Positions 7,984 to 14,610 are shown, counted from the stretch's first letter. The stretch: DNA of 21,700 nt from Deltaproteobacteria bacterium (GCA_003647375.1 QMMS01000037.1:1-21700), one strand, 5' to 3'. Translations and numbers: made by a program. Notes: a model not told the origin generated them from the letters alone.

Positions 7984-9564
7984 ATGGAGATTACATTTTA
8001 TGGTGCTGTCAGGGAAGTGACCGGGTCGATGCACCTGTTAAAATCCGGTCAAGATCGTATCCTTTTTGACTGCGGCATGTTTCAAGGGCGTCGGAAGGAA
8101 TCATATGAAAAGAACCGGGTGATGCCGGTCGATCCCACCACTATTACCAACGTGTTGTTGTCTCACGCCCATATCGACCATTCCGGCCGGCTGCCCGTAT
8201 TGATGAAACAGGGTTTCAATGGTCGGATTCTGTGTACGCGTGCAACAGCGGATGCCTGTACTTACCTGTTATTGGATGCCGCCCACATACAGGAGTCGGA
8301 TGCGTCTTATCTGAACTACAAGGCACTGCGGAACCATCTCACCCAGATGAAAAGGGAGACGAGCCGCGGCAAAAAAAAACAAAGAGACACCCGGGAAATT
8401 CAGAAGATCCTCAAGAAAAAACGTCATCAACTGGACGTGGAAAACATTGACCGTTTGATGGCCGACCACGGAATCAAAAGCATCCGGCCCCTGTATACCA
8501 CCGGTGATGCCGAGAATACGCTTGAGATTTTTGATGGATATCCATACGAGCATCCGTTTTCTGTCGGGAAAGGGATAACCTGTACGTTTTATGATGCCGG
8601 GCATATCCTGGGATCAGCCTTCAGCATGCTCCGGCTCCAGCAAAACGGAAAATCCGCTACCGTCTGTTATACAGGCGATATCGGACGGTTTGGAAAGTCC
8701 ATTATCCGCGATCCCACTACCTCTTTTGCGGAAGAGGACAGGGATGTGGATTTGCTGATCATGGAGAGCACATACGGTGATCGACTACATGAACCTGTCA
8801 AGGATTTGAAACCGGGATTGAAGCGCATATTGACCGAGACGCTGGCACGTGGCGGGTCAATGTTGATACCATCATTTGCTTTTGGGCGGACCCAGGAATT
8901 ATTGTATACACTCCATGAGCTATACAAGGAGGGTGAAACACCGCGTGTACCGATTTATGTGGATAGCCCCCTGGCGACGAAATTAACGCGGGTTTTCGGC
9001 GAGCATCCTGAAGTGTATGATGCCGACACGCACAAGACGTTTCTCAAAGATGGCCGGAATCCTTTTTCCCAGGAACAGATTCACTTTGTTTCTTCCGTGG
9101 AGGAGTCCATGGCCTTGAACAGGGAGGAGAAACCCCACATCGTTATTTCAGCTTCCGGTATGTGTGAAGCAGGGCGGATTCTTCACCATTTGCGCTACAA
9201 GATCCATAACCCGAAACATACCATTCTGATCGTCGGGTATATGGCTGCCAATACGCTGGGACGCAGGATTCTCGAACAGGGAACGGCATACCAGGAGGGT
9301 GGGCGAAAAGGCCCTCCACCGTTGATGAAGATCCTGAACAAGGAATATCCCCTGGAAGCCAGAGTCGTTAAACTGGGTGGTTTCAGCGCCCATGCCGATA
9401 AAAAGGAAATGTGTCAATTCCTGAACTCGTCCAACCTGAAAATCAAAAAGATCGCACTGGTTCACGGCGAAGAAGATCAATCCCTCTCCTTTGCAGAGAC
9501 GTTGAAAGGTGAGGGTTATAATGTTTTCGTCCCGAAAGTGGGGGAATCGGTGAGTATCGGATAG
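7984..9564 (+). CDS. Metallo-beta-lactamase fold beta-CASP nuclease (YSH1/CPSF-like), 526 aa
   Basis: Predicted zinc-dependent RNA (or DNA) processing nuclease of the bacterial YSH1/CPSF73-like group. The metal site HAHIDH is at 61-66, with FDCGMFQG at 28-35 and HILGSAFSMLRL and YTGDIGRFG further on. The beta-CASP region holds ESTYGDRLHE, IPSFAFGRTQELL, VDSPLA and ISASGMCEAGRILHHL. The C-terminal RNA-specificity motif GGFSAHAD and a final LVHGEEDQ are present. A charged helical insertion (about 118-155, Lys/Arg-rich) lies between the two metal-binding halves and might contact nucleic acid. The start is ATG with AGGAGG upstream. It stands alone, flanked by hairpins upstream and a mini-hairpin array downstream. 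Confidence 0.93.
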   Translation: MEITFYGAVREVTGSMHLLKSGQDRILFDCGMFQGRRKESYEKNRVMPVDPTTITNVLLSHAHIDHSGRLPVLMKQGFNGRILCTRATADACTYLLLDAAHIQESDASYLNYKALRNHLTQMKRETSRGKKKQRDTREIQKILKKKRHQLDVENIDRLMADHGIKSIRPLYTTGDAENTLEIFDGYPYEHPFSVGKGITCTFYDAGHILGSAFSMLRLQQNGKSATVCYTGDIGRFGKSIIRDPTTSFAEEDRDVDLLIMESTYGDRLHEPVKDLKPGLKRILTETLARGGSMLIPSFAFGRTQELLYTLHELYKEGETPRVPIYVDSPLATKLTRVFGEHPEVYDADTHKTFLKDGRNPFSQEQIHFVSSVEESMALNREEKPHIVISASGMCEAGRILHHLRYKIHNPKHTILIVGYMAANTLGRRILEQGTAYQEGGRKGPPPLMKILNKEYPLEARVVKLGGFSAHADKKEMCQFLNSSNLKIKKIALVHGEEDQSLSFAETLKGEGYNVFVPKVGESVSIG

Positions 9565-9601
9565 AGGGGTTCAAGGGGGATAAAACAGGTCATTAACTGC
9601 G

Positions 9602-9750
9602 CGTCATTAATAGTACATTTACTTCGTGTCATTCATCGTAGCTATCAGCCCTAAGCAACAATAAATGACGCGCGTAGCGCTAATATCGTCCGAAGGACAA
9701 ATGACTATTAATGACAGCCGCAGGCGTAATATCGTCCGCAGGGTAAATAA
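9602..9750 (+). repeat. GNA-triloop mini-hairpin array A3
   Basis: A head (about 9602-9669) is shared with arrays A1 and A4, including one opposite-polarity ACTTCGT unit and the block TAAGCAACAATAAATGAC. It leads into units with loops at 9674 (GTA, stem GCGC/GCGC), 9692 (GAA, GTCC/GGAC), 9720 (GCA, GCC/GGC) and 9738 (GCA, GTCC/GGGT with wobble pairs). Steps are 18, 28 and 18. Confidence 0.85.
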
Positions 9751-9903
9751 TGCCTGATATGTCAATAGGCCAACACGGAAGCGGGTGGAAAAAGAATTGC
9801 ATGTTCCTGGGTTAATCGATTGACGAGGCTGCCGCAGAAAGGCGCCTGCAGGGGATTTAAAGGTGATGGGTCTTCCGAATCCATAATACATAAGCTTTTA
9901 CTC
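9751..9903. other. Non-coding stretch with no recognised content
   Basis: Between array A3 and the HU promoter nothing convincing is seen. A 90-codon minus-strand open frame spans this stretch, but it continues straight through the array and has no recognisable domain. Confidence 0.5.
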
Positions 9904-9930
9904 TTGACATTTCAGTTTTCCTATTGTAAT
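9904..9930 (+). promoter_or_regulatory. Candidate sigma-70 promoter of the HU gene
   Basis: A perfect -35 TTGACA (9904-9909) is followed after 15 bp by TGTAAT (9925-9930). The spacing is short, but the -35 is the best in the window. The predicted transcript would have a leader of about 55 nt before the ATG at 9992. Confidence 0.5.
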
Positions 9931-9991
9931 CCGCTGTACAGCTATGTTATTCTTGGTAGAAATTAACTAAATTAAAAAAGGGGGGGAGCAC

Positions 9992-10264
9992 ATGACAAAA
10001 GCAGAATTAATTGAACAGATGGCAAAAGACGCGGGCATTTCAAAGGTCGCCGCCGGCGCATCACTCGATTCTTTTATGGGCAATGTGACAAAAGCGCTCA
10101 AGAAAAGAAACGGTAAGGTAACCTTGGTGGGCTTTGGTACATTCAAGAAAGTCTATCGCAAAACGCGTAAGGGCCGCAACCCGCAGACCGGTGAAGTCAT
10201 CAAGATCAAGGGCAAAAATGTTGTCAAATTTTCTGCCGGCAAAAAACTGCTCGACTACCTCTAG
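9992..10264 (+). CDS. HU-family nucleoid DNA-binding protein, 90 aa
   Basis: Small basic histone-like protein that binds and bends DNA as a dimer. MTKAELIEQMAKDAGISK is the typical first helix. The signature GFGTFKKVYRKTRKGRNPQT (47-66) includes the beta-arm with the R-N-P proline that intercalates DNA, and it ends in VKFSAGKKLLDYL. Full family length (90 aa). The ATG has GGGGGGGAG upstream. It is transcribed alone: a promoter lies at 9904-9930 and a terminator at 10285-10324. HU could compact or recognise the cruciform-forming repeats nearby, but nothing in the sequence proves this. Confidence 0.95.
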   Translation: MTKAELIEQMAKDAGISKVAAGASLDSFMGNVTKALKKRNGKVTLVGFGTFKKVYRKTRKGRNPQTGEVIKIKGKNVVKFSAGKKLLDYL

Positions 10265-10284
10265 GCCTCATCCAGAAAGAAACC

Positions 10285-10324
10285 AAGGGTAATCATGCGC
10301 TGGGCGTAGGGTTGCCCTTTTTTT
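10285..10324 (+). terminator. Rho-independent terminator of the HU gene
   Basis: AAGGGTAA (10285-10292) pairs with TTGCCCTT (10312-10319) with one T-G pair, and a run of seven T follows (10318-10324), 20 bp after the HU stop codon. Confidence 0.75.
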
Positions 10325-10342
10325 ATCCGCCTTCGCAGAATA

Positions 10343-10482
10343 CCACGGGTTTGCCCGTGGATGAATGCAAAAGCAAAAGTTAATTGCTACGGCGCGATGT
10401 CACCCCTTAGGCAAGGCGGATAACCGCGGCGTAGCCGAAGGCGAAGACGGGTATTTTAATGGGACCACGGGTTTACCCGTGG
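10343..10482. repeat. Pair of near-identical CCACGGG hairpins
   Basis: CCACGGG-TTTG-CCCGTGG at 10343-10360 and CCACGGG-TTTA-CCCGTGG at 10465-10482 are 7-bp perfect hairpins, 122 bp apart. The sequence between them and up to 10555 contains GC-rich repeats (GGCGGATAACCGCGG and the like) and no credible gene. Confidence 0.7.
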
Positions 10483-10555
10483 GGTTCCATTCCGTCATAA
10501 AACCTGGTTCTTTCAGGTCAGAGATATTTGGCTATGCCGACGGTGGTAGTTACTT

Positions 10556-10914
10556 AAATCCGAAGCACGAAATTCGAAATCCTAAACGGTTCGACAGGCT
10601 CACCGCCCTGAGCAACGTCGAAGGGCAATACCGAATGATCAAAACAAGACCTTGGAGATACAAGTTCAAGCACTATGTTTAAACCGCAAAAGCGAGCGCA
10701 TTCCCCGTGGCGACTCGACTTGAGCTTGCCGACAAATCTTGTCGAAGATCCCGGTTTATCGGAGCTGCGGGGTTCTTCAATCATTTGGGCATTTGATATT
10801 TGAATTTGTTTCGTATTTCGATATTCGTATTTAGAATTTATCACACGCTGAATGTGTATAACATTAACTCTTACAGGGTTGAATCAGTTCCGGGCCCTTT
10901 GGACCCAGGTGTCT
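10556..10914 (+). repeat. Dispersed intergenic repeat family B, copy 2
   Basis: The first 81 bp (10556-10636) match 14689-14769 with two mismatches and no gaps. The remainder follows copy 1, including ATGATCAAAACAAGACCTT, a GCGAGCGCATTCCCCG block and TAGAATTTATCACACGCTG. The right end is GGGTTGAATCAG through GGTGTCTAC. No gene is supported here. Confidence 0.85.
10590..10622. repeat. TTCGACAGGCTCA palindromic unit
   Basis: TTCGAC and GCTCA on the left pair with TGAGC and GTCGAA on the right around a short loop. The same unit lies at 14723-14755 with one difference. From memory, closely similar TTCGACAGGCTCA palindromes are widespread REP-like elements in many bacteria, so this is probably a known element type embedded in family B. 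Confidence 0.7.
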
Positions 10915-11072
10915 ACTCCTATCTCGCCGATCCGGCGTGTCTCAGCGCAAAAAGATATACATTCACATTTATATTTACATTGACATTTACACTGTTTGTC
11001 GGATATGCTGGATTCTTATCAGCAATGAAGGCATTTCCCGGTGGAAATCGGGGATCTTTTAACAGGCCTAGT
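10915..11072. other. Non-coding stretch with a degenerate ACATTTA-type tandem
   Basis: Around 10960-10995, ACATTCACATTTATATTTAC and ACATTGACATTTACACT form an AT-rich imperfect short tandem. No gene, RNA or promoter was recognised in the rest of this stretch. Confidence 0.4.
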
Positions 11073-11219
11073 TAGTGTCCGTCCAGAAATGAGGATTTTT
11101 ACGTGAGATCAAGGCGGACGACAGATTTAACCCGGAGTAATAGCGTGCTATTTTGAGGAGTTAAATCATGGCGTCCAACGCAGATGTCGCGGGAAAAGAC
11201 CATTTGTGGATGGGCAATA
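11073..11219. repeat. MITE-like element with imperfect terminal inverted repeats
   Basis: TAGTGTCCGTCCAGAAATGA at 11073-11092 and the reverse complement of 11198-11219 (TATTGCCCATCCACAAATGG) agree at about 15 of 22 positions, enclosing about 105 bp. The interior has no convincing gene. The right end is 13 bp before the lexA start, so lexA transcription probably starts inside or across it. Confidence 0.45.
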
Positions 11220-11232
11220 GGTAGGAGGGTGT

Positions 11233-11865
11233 ATGCAGTTACGATCAAAACTTACTCAAAAACAGGAACAGTTTCTGGCATACCTGCGGCGGGAGATCGA
11301 TCGAGCTGGTCAGATGCCGAGTCTTCGTCAGGCTGCCTTGGATCTGGGGGTGAGCCACGCCGCTGTCGCACAAAGCCTAAGAGTTCTCGAGGCAAAGGGC
11401 TATGTCAAACGTGAGGGGCGCTACAGCCGATCGGTTCATCTTTTGAACCGTGCGCACGAAGTTGCTGCGCGGCAACGTTGGCGGGAGGTGCCGATTGTAG
11501 GCCGCGTAACAGCCGGTTTGCCCATGTATGCGCAGCAGGAGTGGGATGGGAGTATTGTTCTCGATGCAATGATCTATCGCGGGCAGAACCTTTTTGCACT
11601 CCGCATCGACGGTGATTCCATGAAAGATGTGGGAATCCTGGATAGTGATCTGGCTATTTGCGAACCCCGTCAATATGCCCGGAACGGAGAAATTGTCGTG
11701 GCGTTGATCCATGGTGAAGAGGCAACGGTCAAACGGTTTTACCTCCACGAGGACCATATCGAACTCCGTCCCGAAAACCCCCGTTACAAACCCATGTGCT
11801 ACGGATTTAGCGATGTACTGGTTCAGGGGGGGGTGGTGGGCATTCAGCGCTCCCCATGTATTTGA
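11233..11865 (+). CDS. lexA: LexA-family SOS repressor, 210 aa
   Basis: Repressor that self-cleaves when RecA filaments form, releasing SOS genes. An N-terminal winged helix-turn-helix (about 5-70: MPSLRQAALDLGVSHAAVAQ) is followed by the S24 autoprotease domain. Cleavage site A94-G95 (VTAGLP), serine S129 (IDGDSMKD) and lysine K167 (EEATVKRFY) are all present, so it should be cleavable. The start is ATG with AGGAGG 5 nt upstream. It heads a cluster of mutagenesis genes, like the lexA copy that precedes imuA-imuB-dnaE2 in other proteobacteria, so it may be a cassette-specific LexA rather than the main one. No operator could be identified by eye. Confidence 0.92.
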   Translation: MQLRSKLTQKQEQFLAYLRREIDRAGQMPSLRQAALDLGVSHAAVAQSLRVLEAKGYVKREGRYSRSVHLLNRAHEVAARQRWREVPIVGRVTAGLPMYAQQEWDGSIVLDAMIYRGQNLFALRIDGDSMKDVGILDSDLAICEPRQYARNGEIVVALIHGEEATVKRFYLHEDHIELRPENPRYKPMCYGFSDVLVQGGVVGIQRSPCI

Positions 11866-12002
11866 TGGAGCGATCTTGCCGCACCTACGGCGTCAGAGAC
11901 TGTCCCGCATAGTCCACTATTCGGTCTTCGCTCTTCGAGCTACGCCCAGACAAGAGCGGAACAGTCTCTTCCTTGTATCTGCGGCAACCTCACTCCATCA
12001 AA
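11861..12002. other. Long multi-segment inverted repeat beginning at the lexA stop codon
   Basis: Collinear complementary blocks: 11861-11870 with 11993-12002 (10 bp), 11876-11883 with 11980-11987 (8 bp), 11886-11888 with 11975-11977 (3 bp), 11896-11903 with 11961-11968 (8 bp), and 11929-11935 with 11952-11958 (7 bp). The first block contains the TGA stop of lexA. The transcript would form a rod of about 142 nt. It may be a structured RNA tail or a MITE-type hairpin; there is no U-run. Confidence 0.7.
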
Positions 12003-12080
12003 TGCACGGCAGGGTTCAAAGGATTAGCTTCAGACTGTTAGGCATTTAGCCGCTTACAGCTTATCGCTTATGGCTAAAAG

Positions 12081-12162
12081 CAACAATGAATAACGCGCGT
12101 AGCGCAAATATCGCCCGTAGGGCAAATTACGTCCGAAAGGACAATCAATGACGCCGAAGGCT
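12081..12162 (+). repeat. GNA-triloop mini-hairpin array A2, running into a gene start
   Basis: The shared block AAGCAACAATGAATAAC is followed by units with loops at 12099 (GTA, GCGC/GCGC), 12117 (GTA, GCCC/GGGC), 12135 (GAAA, GTCC/GGAC) and 12156 (GAA, GCC/GGC), with steps of 18, 18 and 21. The third unit has a 4-nt loop. The last unit is inside the coding sequence of the next gene, whose ATG (12148) is part of the inter-hairpin linker AATGAC. Confidence 0.8.
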
Positions 12163-12969
12163 AAATATCGCTGTCACATCCGTGTCGGCACCAGCGGTTA
12201 TTCGTATGCGGAATGGGCAGATGCCGGGTTCTACCCGTTGGACACGAAGCCGGGCCGGATGCTGACGTACTATGCGCAGAAATTTTCCGTTACCGAACTG
12301 AATTACACCTGGTATCAGATGCCAAAAGCACAGGCCATCGAGCGGATGCTGCAGCAGGTGCCGCCGGATTTTCAGTTTGCCGCCAAACTGATCCGGTACC
12401 TGACCCATGAGATCGATGAGGATGCCTGGCGCGGGTGTGTGAAACAGTATCGGGACGGTATTGCACCACTCATGCAGTCAGGACAGCTATCAGCGGTTTT
12501 GTTGCAGTTTCCGCCTTCTTTCCATCGGGTTCCCAAAAACAGGTGCTATCTGGCGGCACTGCTGGACGAACTCGATGGGTTGCCCATGGCAATCGAGTTC
12601 CGCCATGTGTCCTGGGCAGTAGAGAGTGTCTATTCCGAACTCGAACGGCGCAGGGTAACACTAGTTACCGTGGATACGCCGGATATAAAAGGATTGTTTC
12701 CAACGGTCGATATTATTACAAGCCCGGATCTTTTTTATGTCCGTCTGCATGGCCGCAATGCCGGGGGATGGCGCTCCGGTAACATGCAGAAGCAGTTCAA
12801 CTACGACTATGCCGACAGTGAATTGCGTGAATGGGCGGAAGAGCGGATCGAGAAGATGGCCGAACATACCCGAAACGGTCTGATCTTTTTCAATAACCAT
12901 GTTCAGGCCCAGGCACCCGGGAATGCCGTGAAACTGGCAGGGATGTTGAAAGACAGGGGGTTAACTTAA
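12148..12969 (+). CDS. DUF72 (YecE-like) TIM-barrel protein, 273 aa
   Basis: Member of the widespread DUF72 family, whose biochemical function is not established. Hallmarks: RVGTSGYSYAEWADAGFYP (about 11-29), ELNYTWYQMP (about 50-59), LLQFPPSF (about 115-122), IEFRHVSW (about 148-155), VRLHGRN (about 192-198) and FFNNHVQAQAPGNA (about 247-260). Length is typical. AAAGGA (12136-12141) lies 6 nt before the ATG and is the right arm of an array hairpin; residues 1-6 are encoded by the last array unit. Its place between lexA and an imuB-like gene, where imuA is usual, suggests a link to DNA damage, by context only. Confidence 0.9.
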   Translation: MTPKAKYRCHIRVGTSGYSYAEWADAGFYPLDTKPGRMLTYYAQKFSVTELNYTWYQMPKAQAIERMLQQVPPDFQFAAKLIRYLTHEIDEDAWRGCVKQYRDGIAPLMQSGQLSAVLLQFPPSFHRVPKNRCYLAALLDELDGLPMAIEFRHVSWAVESVYSELERRRVTLVTVDTPDIKGLFPTVDIITSPDLFYVRLHGRNAGGWRSGNMQKQFNYDYADSELREWAEERIEKMAEHTRNGLIFFNNHVQAQAPGNAVKLAGMLKDRGLT

Positions 12970-12978
12970 GGGCATAGA

Positions 12979-13102
12979 GTTTGTTGCGTTTGTTGCGTTT
13001 GTTGGGTTCGTTGGGTTAACGGTTACCGATCTAATGATAGCCGGTTACACATCGGCTACTGTGGTCAACACAATAAACACAAAGAACTCAATGAACACAA
13101 TA
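12979..13102. repeat. Inverted pair of 9-bp minisatellites
   Basis: Four 9-bp units of GTTTGTTGC/G type (12979-13014) are faced by four units of AACACAATA type (13067-13102), which are diverged reverse complements. The gap includes TAGCCG...CGGCTA (6 bp). Related AACCCAACA units recur at 18110-18163. No gene is supported between 12970 and 13437; the rest of that gap is array A4. Confidence 0.75.
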
Positions 13103-13143
13103 ACCCAGTATGGGTTCGAGGGGAAAACCAAAAACGCTTCGCT

Positions 13144-13432
13144 GTCATTTACTACGTGTCATTTATCGTGGCCATCCGCTTTAAGCAACAATGAATAACG
13201 CGCGTAGCGCTAATGGCGTCCGAAGGACAAATGTCTATAAATGACACCCGAAGGGTAAATGTCGCCCGAAGGGCAAATATCATCCGTAGGATAAATGACG
13301 CGCGCAGCGCTAATGTCGTCCGAAGGACAAATGACTATCAATTACACCCGAAGGGTAAATGTCGCCCGAAGGGCAAATATCATCCGAAGGATAAATGACA
13401 CGCGCAGCGTAAATATCGTCCGAAGGACAAAC
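13144..13432 (+). repeat. GNA-triloop mini-hairpin array A4, the longest copy
   Basis: A head (13144-13199, with ACTACGT and TTAAGCAACAATGAATAAC) is followed by twelve hairpins. Loop starts are 13204, 13222, 13250, 13268, 13286, 13304, 13322, 13350, 13368, 13386, 13404 and 13422; steps are 18 or 28. Stems in order are GCGC, GTCC, ACCC, GCCC, ATCC, GCGC, GTCC, ACCC, GCCC, ATCC, ACGC and GTCC, each with a perfect partner arm. The order repeats with a 100-bp higher period. Because 18 is a multiple of three, open frames run through it, but they encode only repeat peptide. Confidence 0.92.
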
Positions 13433-13437
13433 ATTGT

Positions 13438-14610
13438 ATGTCCCGCGCCATCATTCATATTAATATCGCTGACTTTGCCGTCGCTGTCGAGCGGGTGGTT
13501 GACCCCAGACTGGTGAACCGGCCGGTCATCATTGCACCCAAAGGCTCTGCGCGGTCAGCGGTATACGACATGAGCGAGGAGGCTTATCAGAGCGGGGTTC
13601 GCAAGCAGATGGCGCTGAAAAGGGCCCTGCGCCTGTGTCGGGATGCCCATACGCTGTCCCCGCATCCGGATCGTTATGAACGTGCTATGCAGGCGCTTCT
13701 GAAACAGGCCCTTCCGTATTCCCCCCGGATTGAGAGCGGTGATGGAGACGGGCATTTGTTTGTGGACGTTACCGGAACCAGTCGTCTTTTGGGTCCTCCC
13801 GTCGATGTTGCCTGGCGGTTGAGCCGGCACGTGAAAGCCGGCCTTGGCCTGAACCCCATATGGTCGGTAGCGCCCAACAAGCTGGTGGCCAAGGTGGCTA
13901 CCCGGCTGGTCAAACCGATGGGGGAATATGTTGTCGGGGAAGGTGAAGAACAAACGATTCTGGCGCCGCTCCCCATCTGGTTTGTCCCGGGAATCGAACA
14001 GGATGATCTTCTCAAACTGCGGGAACTGAACTTGTCCACGGTGTCACAAGTTGCGGCACTGCGCCTGGCGCACTTGCAGGTCCCATTTGGTAATCGCGCC
14101 ATATTTTTATATGAATCGGTTCGGGGCATCGACAATTCTCCCGTGCTTCCCGTTGGTAAAGAACGTCCGGTTGTCAGGATCGGTCACGAATTCAGTGAAG
14201 ATACCAACGATCTGTCCATGCTGGAACGAGTGCTGTGTCGGATGACCGAGGAAGCCGGCCGTAAACTACGCCGTCGGCAGCTGGCTGCATGTCATATCAG
14301 TATTACCCTCGACCATTCCGACGGCCTCCGGCGTTCCCGTCAGTTCGCTGCAAAACCGGCCACTGCCAATGATCTGACACTTTTCAGACTGGCCAGACAG
14401 GCGTTGTTCCTCGCGTGGACCCGCCGGGTGCGTATCCGGCATATGCGCCTGATGTGCGATCGGCTGGTATTCCCGCCGGCCCAGCTGGCGCTGTTTCCGG
14501 AACGCCGAAAAGAAAAGCAGAAACAAGACAACCTTGTGACGGCCCTGGATCGTATCCGTGACCGTTTCGGCCAGGATATGATTCGTATGGGCAGGACATT
14601 AGCGGCATAA
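13438..14610 (+). CDS. imuB: ImuB-like, catalytically degenerate Y-family DNA polymerase protein, 390 aa
   Basis: Y-family fold protein likely acting as the hub of a translesion complex with DnaE2 and the sliding clamp. N-terminal IIHINIADFAVAVE aligns with Pol IV IIHVDMDCFFAAVE, so the first catalytic Asp is N9 and the steric-gate Phe is Ala14. The SxDEAYLDVT motif reads GDGDGHLFVDVTGT (101-114), placing G105 and H106 where Asp-Glu should be, although D102 or D104 lie close. This loss is the hallmark of ImuB. QLALF (349-353) is a good beta-clamp-binding motif. It is shorter than many ImuB proteins and ends like DinB. The ATG directly follows array A4; AAGGA of the last hairpin is 10 nt upstream. 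The gene symbol is tentative. Confidence 0.8.
   Translation: MSRAIIHINIADFAVAVERVVDPRLVNRPVIIAPKGSARSAVYDMSEEAYQSGVRKQMALKRALRLCRDAHTLSPHPDRYERAMQALLKQALPYSPRIESGDGDGHLFVDVTGTSRLLGPPVDVAWRLSRHVKAGLGLNPIWSVAPNKLVAKVATRLVKPMGEYVVGEGEEQTILAPLPIWFVPGIEQDDLLKLRELNLSTVSQVAALRLAHLQVPFGNRAIFLYESVRGIDNSPVLPVGKERPVVRIGHEFSEDTNDLSMLERVLCRMTEEAGRKLRRRQLAACHISITLDHSDGLRRSRQFAAKPATANDLTLFRLARQALFLAWTRRVRIRHMRLMCDRLVFPPAQLALFPERRKEKQKQDNLVTALDRIRDRFGQDMIRMGRTLAA

Noticed and set aside
9619..9891. 90-codon minus-strand open frame between the beta-CASP and HU genes
   Set aside because: It reads through array A3, has no recognisable domain, and lies over a clear plus-strand promoter region.
10365..11075. Open frames of 90-105 codons in the repeat region before lexA
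   Set aside because: They translate repeat family B, the TTCGAC palindrome and AT-rich tandems, have no ribosome-binding sites, and similar frames recur in other copies of the repeat.
12148..12969. DUF72 gene as a divergent imuA
   Set aside because: It has the full DUF72 motif series and no Walker A or RecA-like motif.
13144..13432. Array A4 as a CRISPR array
   Set aside because: The period of 18 bp is too short, there are no unique spacers, and no cas genes are present; the Cas4-like nuclease domain is part of a helicase.
13213..13516. Open frames of 61 and 73 codons through array A4 rich in Arg, Asn and Ile
   Set aside because: They exist because the 18-bp unit is a multiple of three. 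They translate only the repeat, also occur in the other arrays, and the second runs into the imuB-like gene in another frame.
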